Shown: positions 1 through 9,478 of the stretch, piece by piece | Position numbering within the stretch: position 1 is the stretch's first letter | Layout of the letters: every line of letters starts with the position of its first letter | From: Burkholderiales bacterium | Lineage (GTDB): Bacteria; Pseudomonadota; Gammaproteobacteria; Burkholderiales; SG8-39 | DNA length: 64,000 nt | Assembly: GCA_027493935.1 (NCBI GenBank) | Contig: JAOSJV010000001.1 | Span: forward strand, 372,001-436,000 | Direction of reading: 5' to 3' | Translations under genes and position numbers: made by a program | The notes under the pieces: generated by a model | Seen by the model: the letters and a program-made list of their open reading frames with translations, nothing else | Database searches by the model: none | What the model was told of the DNA's origin: nothing

Positions 1-681
1 CCGCGCGTCGGCCGCCAGGTCGGCGCCGCGCCCGGCGGCGATCACCCGACCGTGCTCGATGACGTAGGCCGCATCGGCGGCCTGCAGCGCGCGCCGGACG
101 TCCTGCTCCGCGAGCAGCACGGCGAGGCCGAGCGCCCGCATCCGTTCGATCGTGTCGAACACCACCCGCACCATCGCCGGCGCGAGCCCGAGCGTGGGCT
201 CGTCGAGCAGCACCAGGTCGGGGCGCGACATCAGGCCGCGCGCGATCGCGAGCATCTGCTGCTCGCCGCCGGAGAGCGCGCCGGCCGGCTGGCGGGCGCG
301 CTCGCGCAGGCGCGGGAACAGCGCGTACATCTCGTCGGCGCGCGTGCGCCAGCCGGCGCGCGCGCGCGGCGCAATCGCGCCCAGGCGCAGGTTCTCGGCG
401 ACCGAGAGCGCCGGGAAGACGAGCCTTCCTTCGGGGACCAGCGCGATGCCGCGCTCGACGCGCGCGGCCGCCGGCAGCGCCGTCACCTCGGCGCCGGCGA
501 AGCGGATCGCCCCGCCGGCGGCCGGCAGGAGCCCGGCGAGCGTGCGCATCAGCGTGGTCTTGCCGGCGCCGTTCGCGCCGAGGAGCGCGGTGACCGCGCC
601 GCGCGCGGCGGCGAGCGTGACGCCGTGCAGGACGCGCGCGGCGCCATAGCCGCCCGCCAGGTCCTCGACCTCGAGCAGCAT
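1..681 (-). CDS. livF: LivF-type ABC transporter ATP-binding protein (partial)
   Basis: ATP-binding subunit of a branched-chain-amino-acid-type (HAAT) ABC importer, acting at the inner face of the membrane. Only the first 227 residues are present; the gene runs off the left edge of the window. Visible motifs are Walker A GANGAGKTT, the signature LSGGEQQMLAIARG and Walker B LVLLDEPTLGLAP, which is the usual LivF wording. The ATG at 681 overlaps the stop of the upstream livG-like gene by one base (TGATG), so the two are translationally coupled. The substrate is not predictable from this subunit; catabolic neighbours suggest an aromatic acid or related ligand rather than leucine. Confidence 0.92.
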   Translation of the reverse strand, partial: MLLEVEDLAGGYGAARVLHGVTLAAARGAVTALLGANGAGKTTLMRTLAGLLPAAGGAIRFAGAEVTALPAAARVERGIALVPEGRLVFPALSVAENLRLGAIAPRARAGWRTRADEMYALFPRLRERARQPAGALSGGEQQMLAIARGLMSRPDLVLLDEPTLGLAPAMVRVVFDTIERMRALGLAVLLAEQDVRRALQAADAAYVIEHGRVIAAGRGADLAADAR

Positions 682-1409
682 CAGGCGGTCTCGCCGAAGT
701 ACAGGCGCTGCACCTCGGGGTCGGCGGCGACTTCCTCGGGGCTTCCCTGCGCGATCAGCGCGCCCAAGTGCAGCACCACGATGCGCTGCGACAGGCGCAT
801 CAGCGCCTGCATCACGTGCTCGATCACGAGCAGCGTGAGGCCGCGCGCGCGCTGCAGCGCGTGCAGCGTCGCCAGCATCTCGTCCACCTCGGCGGGCAGC
901 AACCCGGCCATCACTTCGTCGAGCATGACCAGGCGCGCGCCGGTGGCGATCGCGCGCGCCACTTCCAGCCGCTTCTGCCCCGACAGCGTGAGCGTGCCGG
1001 CGAGGCGGTCGGCCTGGCCGCCCAGGCCCGCCTCCTCGACGATCGCGTCGGCCGCGCGGCGCGCGAGCGCGGCGCTCGCGAAGGCGCGCGTGCCGAACAG
1101 CGCGCCCGCGAGCACGTTCTCGCGCACCGACAGTCCGGCGAAGGGCCGCACCACCTGGAAGGTGCGCGCGACGCCGCGGCGCGCGATCTGGTCCGGCCGC
1201 AGCCCGGCGAGCGAGCGTCCCGCGAACCGCACCTCCCCGCCCGACGGGCGCTCGTTGCCGGCGATCAGCGCGAAAAGGGTGGTCTTCCCGGCGCCGTTCG
1301 CCCCCATGACGCCGACGATCGTTCCCGCCTCGACGGTGAACGACACCTGGTCGAGCGCGAGCACGCCGCCGTAGCGCTTGCTCACCGCGACGAGCTCGAG
1401 CAGGCTCAT
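681..1409 (-). CDS. livG: LivG-type ABC transporter ATP-binding protein
   Basis: Second ATPase of the same HAAT importer, 242 residues, normal length for LivG. It begins MSLLELVAVSKRYGG and contains Walker A GANGAGKTT near residue 35, a LivG-style signature LSGQKRLEVARA and Walker B LVMLDEVMAGLLP; the catalytic Glu after the Asp is kept although the usual DEP is DEV. An upstream extension of the open frame exists but overlaps the permease gene, and the ATG at 1409 sits in an ATGA overlap with that gene's stop. Transcribed leftward in the order K-H-M-G-F. Confidence 0.93.
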   Translation of the reverse strand: MSLLELVAVSKRYGGVLALDQVSFTVEAGTIVGVMGANGAGKTTLFALIAGNERPSGGEVRFAGRSLAGLRPDQIARRGVARTFQVVRPFAGLSVRENVLAGALFGTRAFASAALARRAADAIVEEAGLGGQADRLAGTLTLSGQKRLEVARAIATGARLVMLDEVMAGLLPAEVDEMLATLHALQRARGLTLLVIEHVMQALMRLSQRIVVLHLGALIAQGSPEEVAADPEVQRLYFGETA

Positions 1410-2314
1410 GCCGGTCGCGCCCGCCGCGCGCCCGCTCGCCCGCACAGCCCGCCGGGCACGAAGAGCGCGAAGCCGAGCACCAGGGCGCCGAGGATCACCA
1501 TGTACAGCTGCGGCGCGCCCGCCCACAGCAGCTCGGACAGGTACACCAGGACGAGCGCGCCGAGCACCGGGCCGCGCAGGTCGTCGCTGCCACCGATCAC
1601 CGCCATCGCGATCATGGTGAACGACACCATCGGGTCGAACGCCTGCAGCGGCTCGAAGTAGGTTGCGCGCATCGCCATCGTGCCGCCCACGGCGCCGGGC
1701 ACCGCCGCCGACAGCGCCAAAGCGGCGAGCTTGTAGCGCGCCACCGGCACCCCGATCGTCTCGGCCGCCACCTCGTCCTCGCGGATGGCGCGCAGGCCGT
1801 GGCCGAGCCGCGTCGAGCGCACCGCCCAGGCGAGCGCGGTCGCGGCGGCGGCGAGCGCGAGCATCAGGTAGAACAGCGCGGCGAGATCCGGGGTGCGCAG
1901 GATGAGCCGGCTCGCGTGGCCGGCCGCGGCCTCGGCGGCGATCACCACGAACTTCACCAGCTCGGCGATTCCGAAGCTCAGGATGACGAAGTAGGGGCCG
2001 CGCACCCGCAGCACCGGCGCACCGATCGCGAGGGCGAACGCCGCGGCGGCGAGCGCCGCGAGCGGTACCGAGAGCGCCGGGGACAGCCGGTCCCAGGTGG
2101 CGACGACCAGGTAGGCGCCCAGGCCGTAGAAGACGACGTGGCCGAACGAGACGTAGCCCGACAGCCCGGAGAACACGCTCCAGCTCTGCGCCAGCGCGAT
2201 CCACATGAGCGCCGTGATGGCGAATCCGGTCCAGTAGTCGCTGCCGATGGCGGGCACCGCCGCGCCGGCACCGAGCGCGCCGAGCACCAGCACGGCGTCG
2301 CGGCGCTCGCTCAT
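1406..2314 (-). CDS. livM: LivM-type ABC transporter permease
   Basis: Inner-membrane permease, 302 residues, with about eight to ten hydrophobic segments. The family hallmarks GLSGYVSFGHVVFYGLGAY near the N-terminus and the cytoplasmic loop GLRAIREDEVAAETIGV are present; that loop contacts the LivF/LivG ATPases in this family. The ATG at 2314 was chosen because it overlaps the end of the LivH gene by four bases and gives the usual LivM length; the longer open frame upstream lies inside livH. The C-terminus is rich in Arg and Ala. Confidence 0.92.
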   Translation of the reverse strand: MSERRDAVLVLGALGAGAAVPAIGSDYWTGFAITALMWIALAQSWSVFSGLSGYVSFGHVVFYGLGAYLVVATWDRLSPALSVPLAALAAAAFALAIGAPVLRVRGPYFVILSFGIAELVKFVVIAAEAAAGHASRLILRTPDLAALFYLMLALAAAATALAWAVRSTRLGHGLRAIREDEVAAETIGVPVARYKLAALALSAAVPGAVGGTMAMRATYFEPLQAFDPMVSFTMIAMAVIGGSDDLRGPVLGALVLVYLSELLWAGAPQLYMVILGALVLGFALFVPGGLCGRAGARRARPA

Positions 2315-3204
2315 CGCACGATCGCGCGCCGGCCGAGCAGGCCCTGCGGGCGCACGAGCAGCACGGTCACGAAGAGCCCGTACACGAGGATCGAGCGGTA
2401 CGTCGGCGAGGTGAGCGCGACGCCGTAGGTCTCGATCGCGCCGAGCAGGAACGCGGCGGCGAGCGTGCCCTCGATCCGGCCGAGCCCGCCCATGATGACG
2501 ACCACGAACGCCGCGATGGTGATCGGGAAGCCCATGAACGGCGACACCTGCTCGGTCATGGACAGCAGCGTGCCCGCGACCGCTGCGGTGCCGAACCCGA
2601 GCACGAAGCTCGCACGCTGCGCGCGGTCGATGTCCACGCCGACCACCGCGGCGGCCTCGCGCTGCTCGACGAGCGCGCGCATCGCCAGGCCGAGCACGTG
2701 GCGGCGCAGGAACGCGAGCACCGCCGCGCACAGCGCGAGCGCGAGCGCGACGGCCGCCAGTCGGCCGCCGGTCACCGCGACCTCGCCGATGCGCACCACG
2801 CCGGAGAGATACTCGTAGCCGCGCGGGGTGGCGGTGAAGGCGAGCGCGGCGAGGTTCTGGACGATGACCGACAGGCCGAAGAAGGCGAGCAGCGAGTTCG
2901 CCTCGATGCGCGCGGTGGCGCGCGGCGCGGCGAGCAGGCGGCGGAACAGTCCGCGGTAGGCGCCCGCGCCGAGCGCGGCGCCGCCGGACGCGGTGAGCAG
3001 CACCGCTGCGAGCGGCGGGATGCCCGCCGCGGCGAAGGCCCAGTAGGTCGCGTAGCCGCCGAGCATGACGAGGTCGCCGTGCGCCACGTTCAGCAGGCGC
3101 ATGGTGCCGTAGACGAGGTTCAGGCCGAGCGCGACCAGCGCGTACAGCGCGCCGAGCGCCAGCGCGGCGAACAGGAGCTGCCCCGCGGCGAGGGTCTCGA
3201 GCAC
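2311..3204 (-). CDS. livH: LivH-type ABC transporter permease
   Basis: Partner permease, 297 residues, starting at a GTG (VLETLAAGQ). The LivH signature LNLVYGTMRLLNVAHGDLVMLGGY lies around residues 28-51 (seen as consecutive motifs) and the C-terminal RPQGLLGRR tail is typical of the family. Multiple membrane segments are spread over the whole length. The start is 16 bases downstream of the solute-binding-protein stop, and the end overlaps the LivM start, so this is the second gene of a five-gene leftward operon. No frame break is seen here, in contrast to its binding-protein neighbour. Confidence 0.93.
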   Translation of the reverse strand: MLETLAAGQLLFAALALGALYALVALGLNLVYGTMRLLNVAHGDLVMLGGYATYWAFAAAGIPPLAAVLLTASGGAALGAGAYRGLFRRLLAAPRATARIEANSLLAFFGLSVIVQNLAALAFTATPRGYEYLSGVVRIGEVAVTGGRLAAVALALALCAAVLAFLRRHVLGLAMRALVEQREAAAVVGVDIDRAQRASFVLGFGTAAVAGTLLSMTEQVSPFMGFPITIAAFVVVIMGGLGRIEGTLAAAFLLGAIETYGVALTSPTYRSILVYGLFVTVLLVRPQGLLGRRAIVR

Positions 3205-3220
3205 GGCGCCTCCGGCGCCG

Positions 3221-4411
3221 CTACCAGGCGGTCTTCGGCCGGTACTTGGCGGTGGCTTCCGCGAGCGGCCAGACCTGCTGCGGCGCGCCGTTCTGGAGCT
3301 GCAGGAAGCCGGTGCGGGTGACCGCGTTCTCGACGCCCTCGAACCGGATCGGGCCGTTGACCGTCTCGAACGTTCCCCGGGCGATCGCGCCGCGCAGCTT
3401 CGCGCGGTCGAGCCCGGCCGCGCCGACCGCCTGCTCGAGGATCTCGCACGAGACGTAGCTCTCGAGCGAGTCGAGGTAGTCCGGCTTCTCCTTGAATCGC
3501 GCGACGTAGGCGTCGTGGAACGCCCGCGCGCGCGCGTTGCGCGCCGGCGTCCAGTGTCCGACGGTCACGATGTCGTTCGCCGCGGCGCCGAGCAGCTTGG
3601 GGAAGAAATCGATCGCCGGCCCGATCATCACGAACTGGAACGGGGCCGCGATGCCGATCTCCTTCGCCTGGCGCACATAGAGCGGCGAGTCGCCGGGATA
3701 GGAGAGCGCGAGCACGCCGTCGGGCGCGGCCCGCTTCACCTTGGCGAGGAGCGCCGTCATGTCCTTGATGTCCGGCGGATACTCCTCGTTCACGCGGATC
3801 TCGATCGCCGCCCGCTCCAGCGCCGGCTCGAGGAAGCCCTTGATCTCCTTTGCCGAAGGGCAGGACGTTGGTGAGCAACGCGACCGACTTCACGCCGTTC
3901 GCCTGCGCCATCCTCGCCAGCTCGGCGCCGACCCGGTCGGGGAACGCCGCGGTGACGAACCAGATGTTGCCGGGCTTGAGCTCGCGCAGCTTCACCGAGG
4001 CCGCGGTGTTGCCGACCATCGGGAAGCCGAAGCGCTCCAGCACCGGCGCGACCGCGATGTGCGTCGGCGTGCCCCACGGCGCGAGCAGCAGGTCGACCCT
4101 GTCCTGCGCGATCAGCTTCTCGTAGATGCGTGCCGCCTGCGTGGGATTGCTCTGGTCGTCGTACTGGACGAACTCCACCGGGCGCCGCGCGCCGGCGACG
4201 GCGAGGCCGCCGCGTGCGTTGACCTGGCTGCGCCACAGCTCGTAGGCGTTCAACTGCGAAGGGGCTGCGGCGGCGAAGATCCCGGTCTTGGCGATCGAGA
4301 AGCCGATGCGCAGCGGCCGCGCCGCCTGCGCGCGCGCGAAGCCGCGACGGCAAGCGCGCCGGCGATGCCCGCCGCCGCCGCGCCGGTGATGAACGAGCGC
4401 CGTGTCGTCAT
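3221..4411 (-). CDS. LivK-type periplasmic binding protein, two frame breaks
   Basis: Type-I periplasmic binding protein feeding the livHMGF importer. The start at 4411 gives an export signal beginning MTTRRSFITGAAAAG, Tat-like. Near 4345 the reading frame changes and the mature protein follows (PLRIGFSIAKTGIFAAAAPSQ, then LLLAPWGTPTHIAVAPVLE). Near 3850 it changes again: LPFGK ends in one frame and EIKGFLEPALERAA continues in the other, through to KYRPKTAW. The second break coincides with an AAA run and is repaired by removing one A. Both halves are well conserved and have no internal stops, so I think these are sequence errors rather than decay. First gene of the leftward operon. Confidence 0.85.
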
Positions 4412-4459
4412 GAATCCCTCCTCGTCGACGGGCGGCCCCTCCGCCGGCCCCGAACGGGT

Positions 4460-4487
4460 ATGCTAGTAAGCTGCGGGGTTTTGTCAA
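4460..4487 (-). promoter_or_regulatory. Predicted promoter of the leftward liv operon
   Basis: On the minus strand TTGACA (4487-4482) is followed after 16 bases by TAGCAT (4465-4460), a good sigma-70 pair about 45 bases upstream of the livK-type start. It lies in the 101-bp gap to the divergent tetR gene. A half-copy of the operator described at 5146-5182 (TTCGTTAAT, 4500-4508) sits between this promoter and the tetR start, which suggests shared, weaker control. Confidence 0.5.
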
Positions 4488-4512
4488 TCCCGATCGGAGT
4501 TCGTTAATCGAG

Positions 4513-5166
4513 ATGCCCCAGATCAAGAAGCCGGAAGTCGAGCAGGCCATCCTCCGGTCGGCGTTCGAGCTGTTCAGCCGCCGGGGCTATGCGGCGGCCA
4601 CGCTGCCGCAGATCGCCAAGGGCGCGGGGATCTCCCCGGCGAACATCTACATCTACTTCGGCTCCAAGCTCGACGTGCTGTGGGCGATCTACGACCCCTG
4701 GCTGCGCGGCCGGATCGAGCGGCTGCAGGCGCGCATCGCCGCGGTCGCCGCGCCGCGCGAGCGCGTGCGCATGCTGCTCACCGCGCTGTGGCGCGACATC
4801 CCGCGCGAGCGCAACGGCTTCGCCAACAACGCGATGCAGGCGGTCTCCACCTCCACCCCCGAGGAAGGCTACGACCCGGCGCTGCTCGCCTGGGTCGAGG
4901 ATCGCGTGGCGGCGATGATGCGCGACGCGGTGCCGCCGGCGCGGCGCCGTCTGCTCGGCGACGCGCGCTTCTCGCACGTGCTGATGATGGCCTTCGACGG
5001 CTTCGTCATCAACCATCACCTGCGCCCGGGCGCCCCGTGCAGCACTGCAACAATCGATCTCGTCTGCGACCTGATTCTCGGCGTCGTGCCGCGGTCCACC
5101 GCCCGTGCTGCGGCGCGCAAGAGCGCGTCGCCGGGCCGTCGCCGGTTGACAGCCGCGAGGCAATAG
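4513..5166 (+). CDS. TetR/AcrR-family transcriptional regulator
   Basis: Probable ligand-responsive repressor of the surrounding catabolic units, 217 residues. The N-terminal helix-turn-helix spans about residues 10-50 (ILRSAFELFSRRGYAAATLPQIAKG, with the recognition stretch GISPANIYIYFGSK); the rest is an alpha-helical ligand-binding domain with no strong family label. It is divergent from the liv operon. The -35 element of the downstream hydantoinase unit lies inside its last codons and its TAG stop is the first three bases of the palindromic operator at 5164-5182. The half-site TTCGTTAAT just before its ATG hints at autoregulation. The assignment of the operator to this protein is an inference from position and recurrence. 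Confidence 0.88.
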   Translation: MPQIKKPEVEQAILRSAFELFSRRGYAAATLPQIAKGAGISPANIYIYFGSKLDVLWAIYDPWLRGRIERLQARIAAVAAPRERVRMLLTALWRDIPRERNGFANNAMQAVSTSTPEEGYDPALLAWVEDRVAAMMRDAVPPARRRLLGDARFSHVLMMAFDGFVINHHLRPGAPCSTATIDLVCDLILGVVPRSTARAAARKSASPGRRRLTAARQ

Positions 5167-5182
5167 TGAATAGTATTCGGTA
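5146..5182 (+). promoter_or_regulatory. Promoter-operator 1 (TTGACA plus 19-bp palindrome)
   Basis: TTGACA at 5146-5151 is followed after 12 bases by the near-perfect palindrome TAGTGAATAGTATTCGGTA (5164-5182). The best -10 match, TAGTAT (5171-5176), lies 19 bases after the -35 and covers the palindrome centre, so a bound repressor would block RNA polymerase. The same layout recurs at 20176-20212 and 29290-29326. It drives the hyuA-like unit 77 bases downstream. Confidence 0.75.
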
Positions 5183-5259
5183 ATCATCCGGAGCGCCGTC
5201 GCGGCCCTGTCCCCCGTCCGTCGCGGCGCCGAGTTCGGCGGGAGCAAGGAGGAGCAGCC

Positions 5260-7326
5260 ATGGACATGGACGCCCGGAAGGCCTGGGTGGTCGGCACCGA
5301 CATCGGCGGCACGTTCACCGACGTCATCTGCGTCAACCTCGTCACCGGCGAGCAGCGCCTCGGCAAGGTGCCCTCGACGCCGCCGACCTACTTCGACGGC
5401 GTGATCAACGGGCTCGCGCGCGCCGGCATCCGCGGCGAGGAGGTGATCTCCTTCCGCCACGGCGCCACCGTCTCGACCAACGCGATTCTCGAGCGCAAGG
5501 GCGTCAAGACCGCGCTCGTCACCACCGCCGGCTTCCGCGACGTGCTCGGCGGCGGGCGGGCCGAGCGCATCAGCGCCTTCGAGCTCGACTGGGATCCGCC
5601 CGAGCTCATCGTGCCGCGCCGCAACGTGCTGGAGGTGCGCGAGCGGATCAGTCCCTACGGCGAGGTGCTGGTCGAGCTGAACGAGGCCGACGTGCGCCGC
5701 GCCGCCCGCGTCATCGAGAAGCGCGGCATCGAATCGGTGGCGATCGTGTACATGGATTCGTTCATGAATCCGGCGCACGAGGCGCGCACGCGGGCGATCC
5801 TGAAGAAGGCGCTGCCCGGCATGGACATCACCGTGTCGCACGAGGTGCTGCCGCAGATGCTCGAGTTCGAGCGCACCTGCACCACGGTGCTGAACGCCTA
5901 CATCTCGCCGATCCTCAAGAGCTACCTCGCCGGGCTCGCGCGCCGGCTGAAGAAGGACTGGGGCTATTCCGGCCCGATCCTGGTCACCACTTCCGGCGGC
6001 GGCGTGATCGGCATGGACGAGGCGGTGAAGTTCCCCGCCAAGACCTTCCACTCCTCGCCGGTCTCCGGCGCGGTGGGGCTCGCCGGCTACATCGGCTCGC
6101 TCGCCGGCTTCGAGAACGTGATCGCGTTCGAGACCGGCGGCACGACCAACAACGTGTCGATCATCTACAAGGGCAAGCCGGCGATCACCCACGAGTGGAA
6201 GATCCTGTGGAACGTGCCCTGCTGCCTGCCGTCGGTCGATACGGTCTACATCGGCGCCGGCGGCGGCTCGATCGGCTGGGTCGACAAGGGCGGCATCCTG
6301 AACGTCGGCCCGCAGAGCATGGGTGCGGTGCCCGGGCCCGCCTGCTACGGCGCCGGCGGCGAGGAGGCGACCAACACCGACACGCAGATCGTGCTCGGCC
6401 GCATCGACCCGGACTACTACCTGGGCGGCGAGATGCGGGTGGACGGCGCGCTCTCGCGCAAGGCGCTGCAGGCGCGCATCGGCAGCCGCTACGGCTGGGA
6501 CGCCGAGACCTCGGCGGCCAACATGTACATGGTGGCGATGACCAACCTCATGATGGCGATGCGGCTGCAGACCGTCTCGCGCGGCTGGGACCCGCGCGAT
6601 TTCGCGATCGTGCCCTACGGCGGGGGCGGCGCGATGTACGCGTGCGACCTCGCCCGCGAGATCGGCTCCGGCACGGTCATCGTGCCGCCGCTGCCGGGTT
6701 ACGCCTCGGCGTTCGGCGCCATCCGCGTCGACGTCAAGCACGAATTCACCGCGCCGATCCACAAGATCGAGTCCGAGCTCGACTACCGCTGGCTGAACCG
6801 CCAGTTCGACGCCCTGGTCGACAAGGCCGAGAAGACCTTGCTCAAGGAGGGCATGCAGAAGGACGCCATCCGCATCGAGCGCTACGTCGACGTCAAGTAC
6901 TTCAGCCAGAGCCGCTTCTTCACCGTGGAGGCGCCGGCCGGACCGATCACCGACCTCGCGGCCATCACCGCGACGTTCATGAGCGCGATGAAGACCGCCT
7001 ACGGCTACAACCTGCCGCCGGGCTACGCGCCGGTCGAGATCGAGAACCTGCGCGTGGTCGCGATGGGCGAGCTGCCCAAGCCGAGCCTGGCGGAGATCGC
7101 GCGCGCCGGCAGCGCCGCCGCGGCGCGCAAGGGCGAGCGCAAGGTGTGGTTCCGCGACAGCGGGTTCATCGATACCGCGATCTACGAGCGCGGCCGGCTG
7201 CCGGCCGGCGCGTCCTTCGACGGGCCGGCGATCGTCGAGCAGCCCGACACCACCACGGTCATGCCGCCCGGCACCCACTGCTCCGTCGACAAGTGGGGTA
7301 ACCTAGTGATCAAGATCGACCGGTAG
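5260..7326 (+). CDS. N-methylhydantoinase A / acetophenone carboxylase-type subunit A
   Basis: ATP-using subunit of the hydantoinase/oxoprolinase/acetone-acetophenone-carboxylase superfamily, 688 residues, the usual size for subunit A. The ASKHA-type nucleotide-binding motif DIGGTFTD is at residues 14-21, a second glycine-rich site reads FETGGTTNN near 290, and GGGGAMYA near 455 is also typical. It is preceded by a strong AAGGAGGAG ribosome site and is the first gene of unit 1. Family members phosphorylate amide or enol(ate) oxygens to drive ring opening or carboxylation; whether this one is a hydantoinase, a carboxylase or something else cannot be told from sequence. It would act in the cytoplasm with the B subunit 11 bases downstream. 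Confidence 0.88.
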   Translation: MDMDARKAWVVGTDIGGTFTDVICVNLVTGEQRLGKVPSTPPTYFDGVINGLARAGIRGEEVISFRHGATVSTNAILERKGVKTALVTTAGFRDVLGGGRAERISAFELDWDPPELIVPRRNVLEVRERISPYGEVLVELNEADVRRAARVIEKRGIESVAIVYMDSFMNPAHEARTRAILKKALPGMDITVSHEVLPQMLEFERTCTTVLNAYISPILKSYLAGLARRLKKDWGYSGPILVTTSGGGVIGMDEAVKFPAKTFHSSPVSGAVGLAGYIGSLAGFENVIAFETGGTTNNVSIIYKGKPAITHEWKILWNVPCCLPSVDTVYIGAGGGSIGWVDKGGILNVGPQSMGAVPGPACYGAGGEEATNTDTQIVLGRIDPDYYLGGEMRVDGALSRKALQARIGSRYGWDAETSAANMYMVAMTNLMMAMRLQTVSRGWDPRDFAIVPYGGGGAMYACDLAREIGSGTVIVPPLPGYASAFGAIRVDVKHEFTAPIHKIESELDYRWLNRQFDALVDKAEKTLLKEGMQKDAIRIERYVDVKYFSQSRFFTVEAPAGPITDLAAITATFMSAMKTAYGYNLPPGYAPVEIENLRVVAMGELPKPSLAEIARAGSAAAARKGERKVWFRDSGFIDTAIYERGRLPAGASFDGPAIVEQPDTTTVMPPGTHCSVDKWGNLVIKIDR

Positions 7327-7337
7327 GAGGAGCACCC

Positions 7338-9366
7338 ATGGAACGCGAAATCAAGGCGCTCGAACCCGGCCGCGACGCGGGCGGAACCGCGGTGCGCGCG
7401 CGCGGCCGCGCCGCGCCGCGCAAGCCGGCCTCGGCGGTGGTCGACGTCAAGGAGAAGCTCGCCAAGGCGGCCGACATCGGCATGGACCTCATCACCTTCG
7501 AGGTGATGCGCAACGCCTTCGTCGCGGCGTGCTACGAGGCCTCCACCACCATCGAGCGCGTGGCCTACCATCCGGTGGTCGGCATGGGACGCGACCGCTC
7601 GAACGCGCTGCTCACGCGCGACGGGCGGCTGGTGGCGCACGGCTTCACCGACGCGGCGGCGCACTACGCCTCCTTCGGGCCGTCGGTGCGCGAGCTCATC
7701 AAGGACGTCCCGCTCGCCGACATGCGCCCCGGCGACACGTTCCTCTTCTCCGACCCGTACCGCACGGGCTCGCACGTGAACGACACGCGGCTCATCCGCC
7801 CGATCTTCCACGACGGCGAGATCGTCGCTTTCGCCTGCACCGTGATCCACTGGGCCGACATGGGTGGCCCGAACCCGGGCACCTTCAACCCGGAGGCGAC
7901 CACCTGCTATGCCGAAGGCATCCGCGTGCCGCCGATCCGCCTGTTCAAGGAGGACCGGCTCGACGAGGAACTGTGGAGCTTCATCGCCATCAACATCCGC
8001 GGCTCGATCGAGCGCCGCGCCGACCTGCAGGCGCAGGTCGAGGCCTCCAAGCTGATCGAAGCGCGCGTCAAGGAGCTGTGCCAGCGCTACGGCAAGGAGA
8101 CGCTCTACCAGGCGTTCGAGGAGCAGTTCAACTACACCGAACGGCTGATGCTGGCCGAGCTCGCCGAGCTGCCGGACGGCTCCTGGGAGTTCGAGGACTA
8201 CGGCGACCAGGACGTCAACGCCCCCGGCAAGCCGCCGATCTACGTGCACTGCAGGATGACCAAGAAGGGCACCAAGCTCTCCTTCGACTGGTCGAAGTCC
8301 GGCCCGCAGCCGAGCGCCTCCTGGGGCTGCAGCTACGCCACGCTCACCGGCGGCAACTACCTCCGGGTTCATGATCTGCTTCCCGCAGCTCTTCCCGCTG
8401 AACGAGGGCATCATCCGCAACCTGGAGATCCTGTCGAAGAAGGGCACCTGCGTCGACGTGGTGGAGCCGGCGCCGACCACCGGCTACTGCTCCGGCGCGT
8501 TCGACAAGGTCGAGGCGGTGACCATCGCGTGCCTCGCCGGGCCGCTGAGCAAGGTGCAGCCGTGGCGCGTGTACCCGGCCGCGGTCAGCCTCACCAACCT
8601 GTGCATGGGCGGCTACAACCCGCGCACCAAGAAGCAGTTCGTGCAGTACACCTACGCGGTCGGCGGCGAGAATGCGCGCACCTTCAAGGACGGCAAGTCG
8701 CTCATCTTCATGCGCTTCTGCAATGCGCGCACCATCCCGCAGGAGCTCGAGGAGCGCTGGTTCCCGGTGGTGTTCACCCGCTACGAGGCGCGCCAGGATT
8801 CGTGCGGCCACGGCATGCGCCGCGGCGGGTTCGGGCTGGTGCGCGAGTTCGACGTGCTGACCGACGTCACCATGACGATCCACGGCGACCGCGAGAAGTT
8901 CGCGCCGTTCGGCATCTCCGGCGGGCTGAACGCCGGCGGGTCGATGCTGATCGTCAACAAGGGCACCAAGCGGGAGATGAACGCCGGCATGTACGCCACC
9001 GGCGTGAAGATCCGCAAGGGCGACCGCATCTACTACTCGTCGGCCGGCGGCGGCGGATTCGGCAACCCGCTCGACCGCGAGCCCGAGCTCGTGCTCACCG
9101 ACGTGATGGACGAGTGGCTCACGATCGAGGCGGCGAAGAAGTACTACGGCGTGGTCATCAGGGTGAAGGACGCCGAGGCGCTCGACCACCGCATCGACTG
9201 GGACGCGACGCGCAAGCTGCGCGCGAAGCTCAGGAAGAAGAAGTTCCCGGAAGGAACCGGCCCGCACCAGGTGCACCCGCTCGGCAAGAAGATCAAGGTC
9301 GCCTGGGTGCCCACCGAGGAGGAGGTGGCCCCGCACATCACCGTGTCGCGGCCGCCGGGATGGTGA
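7338..9366 (+). CDS. N-methylhydantoinase B / acetophenone carboxylase-type subunit B, one frame break
   Basis: Partner of the A subunit, about 675 residues when the two frames are joined. The first frame carries the family core (ITFEVMRNAFVAACYEASTT, then DPYRTGSHVND and the HWADMGGPNPGT region near residue 175). Near 8365 the frame changes at the sequence encoding GGNYL, and the second frame continues with FPLNEGI and the conserved C-terminal RDSCGHGM-like and GGGGFGNPLDREPE motifs to 9366. Nothing conserved is lost at the junction, so an indel in the sequence is more likely than a split gene. An unusual Arg/Ala-rich N-terminal extension of about 35 residues precedes the domain. Confidence 0.85.
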
Positions 9367-9478
9367 GCGGGCAGGCGATCGCGCACCGGGCTCCCGCGGC
9401 CGTGTAGCGGGGCGCCGGCCCGACGCCGATCGGGGAACCAACGGCGGTCAACAGCCGTTCACGCGACAGGAGGAGGAG

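Noticed and set aside
4504-7278. Open frame of about 900 codons on the minus strand opposite tetR and hyuA
   Set aside because: It is antisense to two well-conserved genes, has a His/Arg/Ala-rich composition typical of GC-rich antisense frames, and has no recognisable domain.
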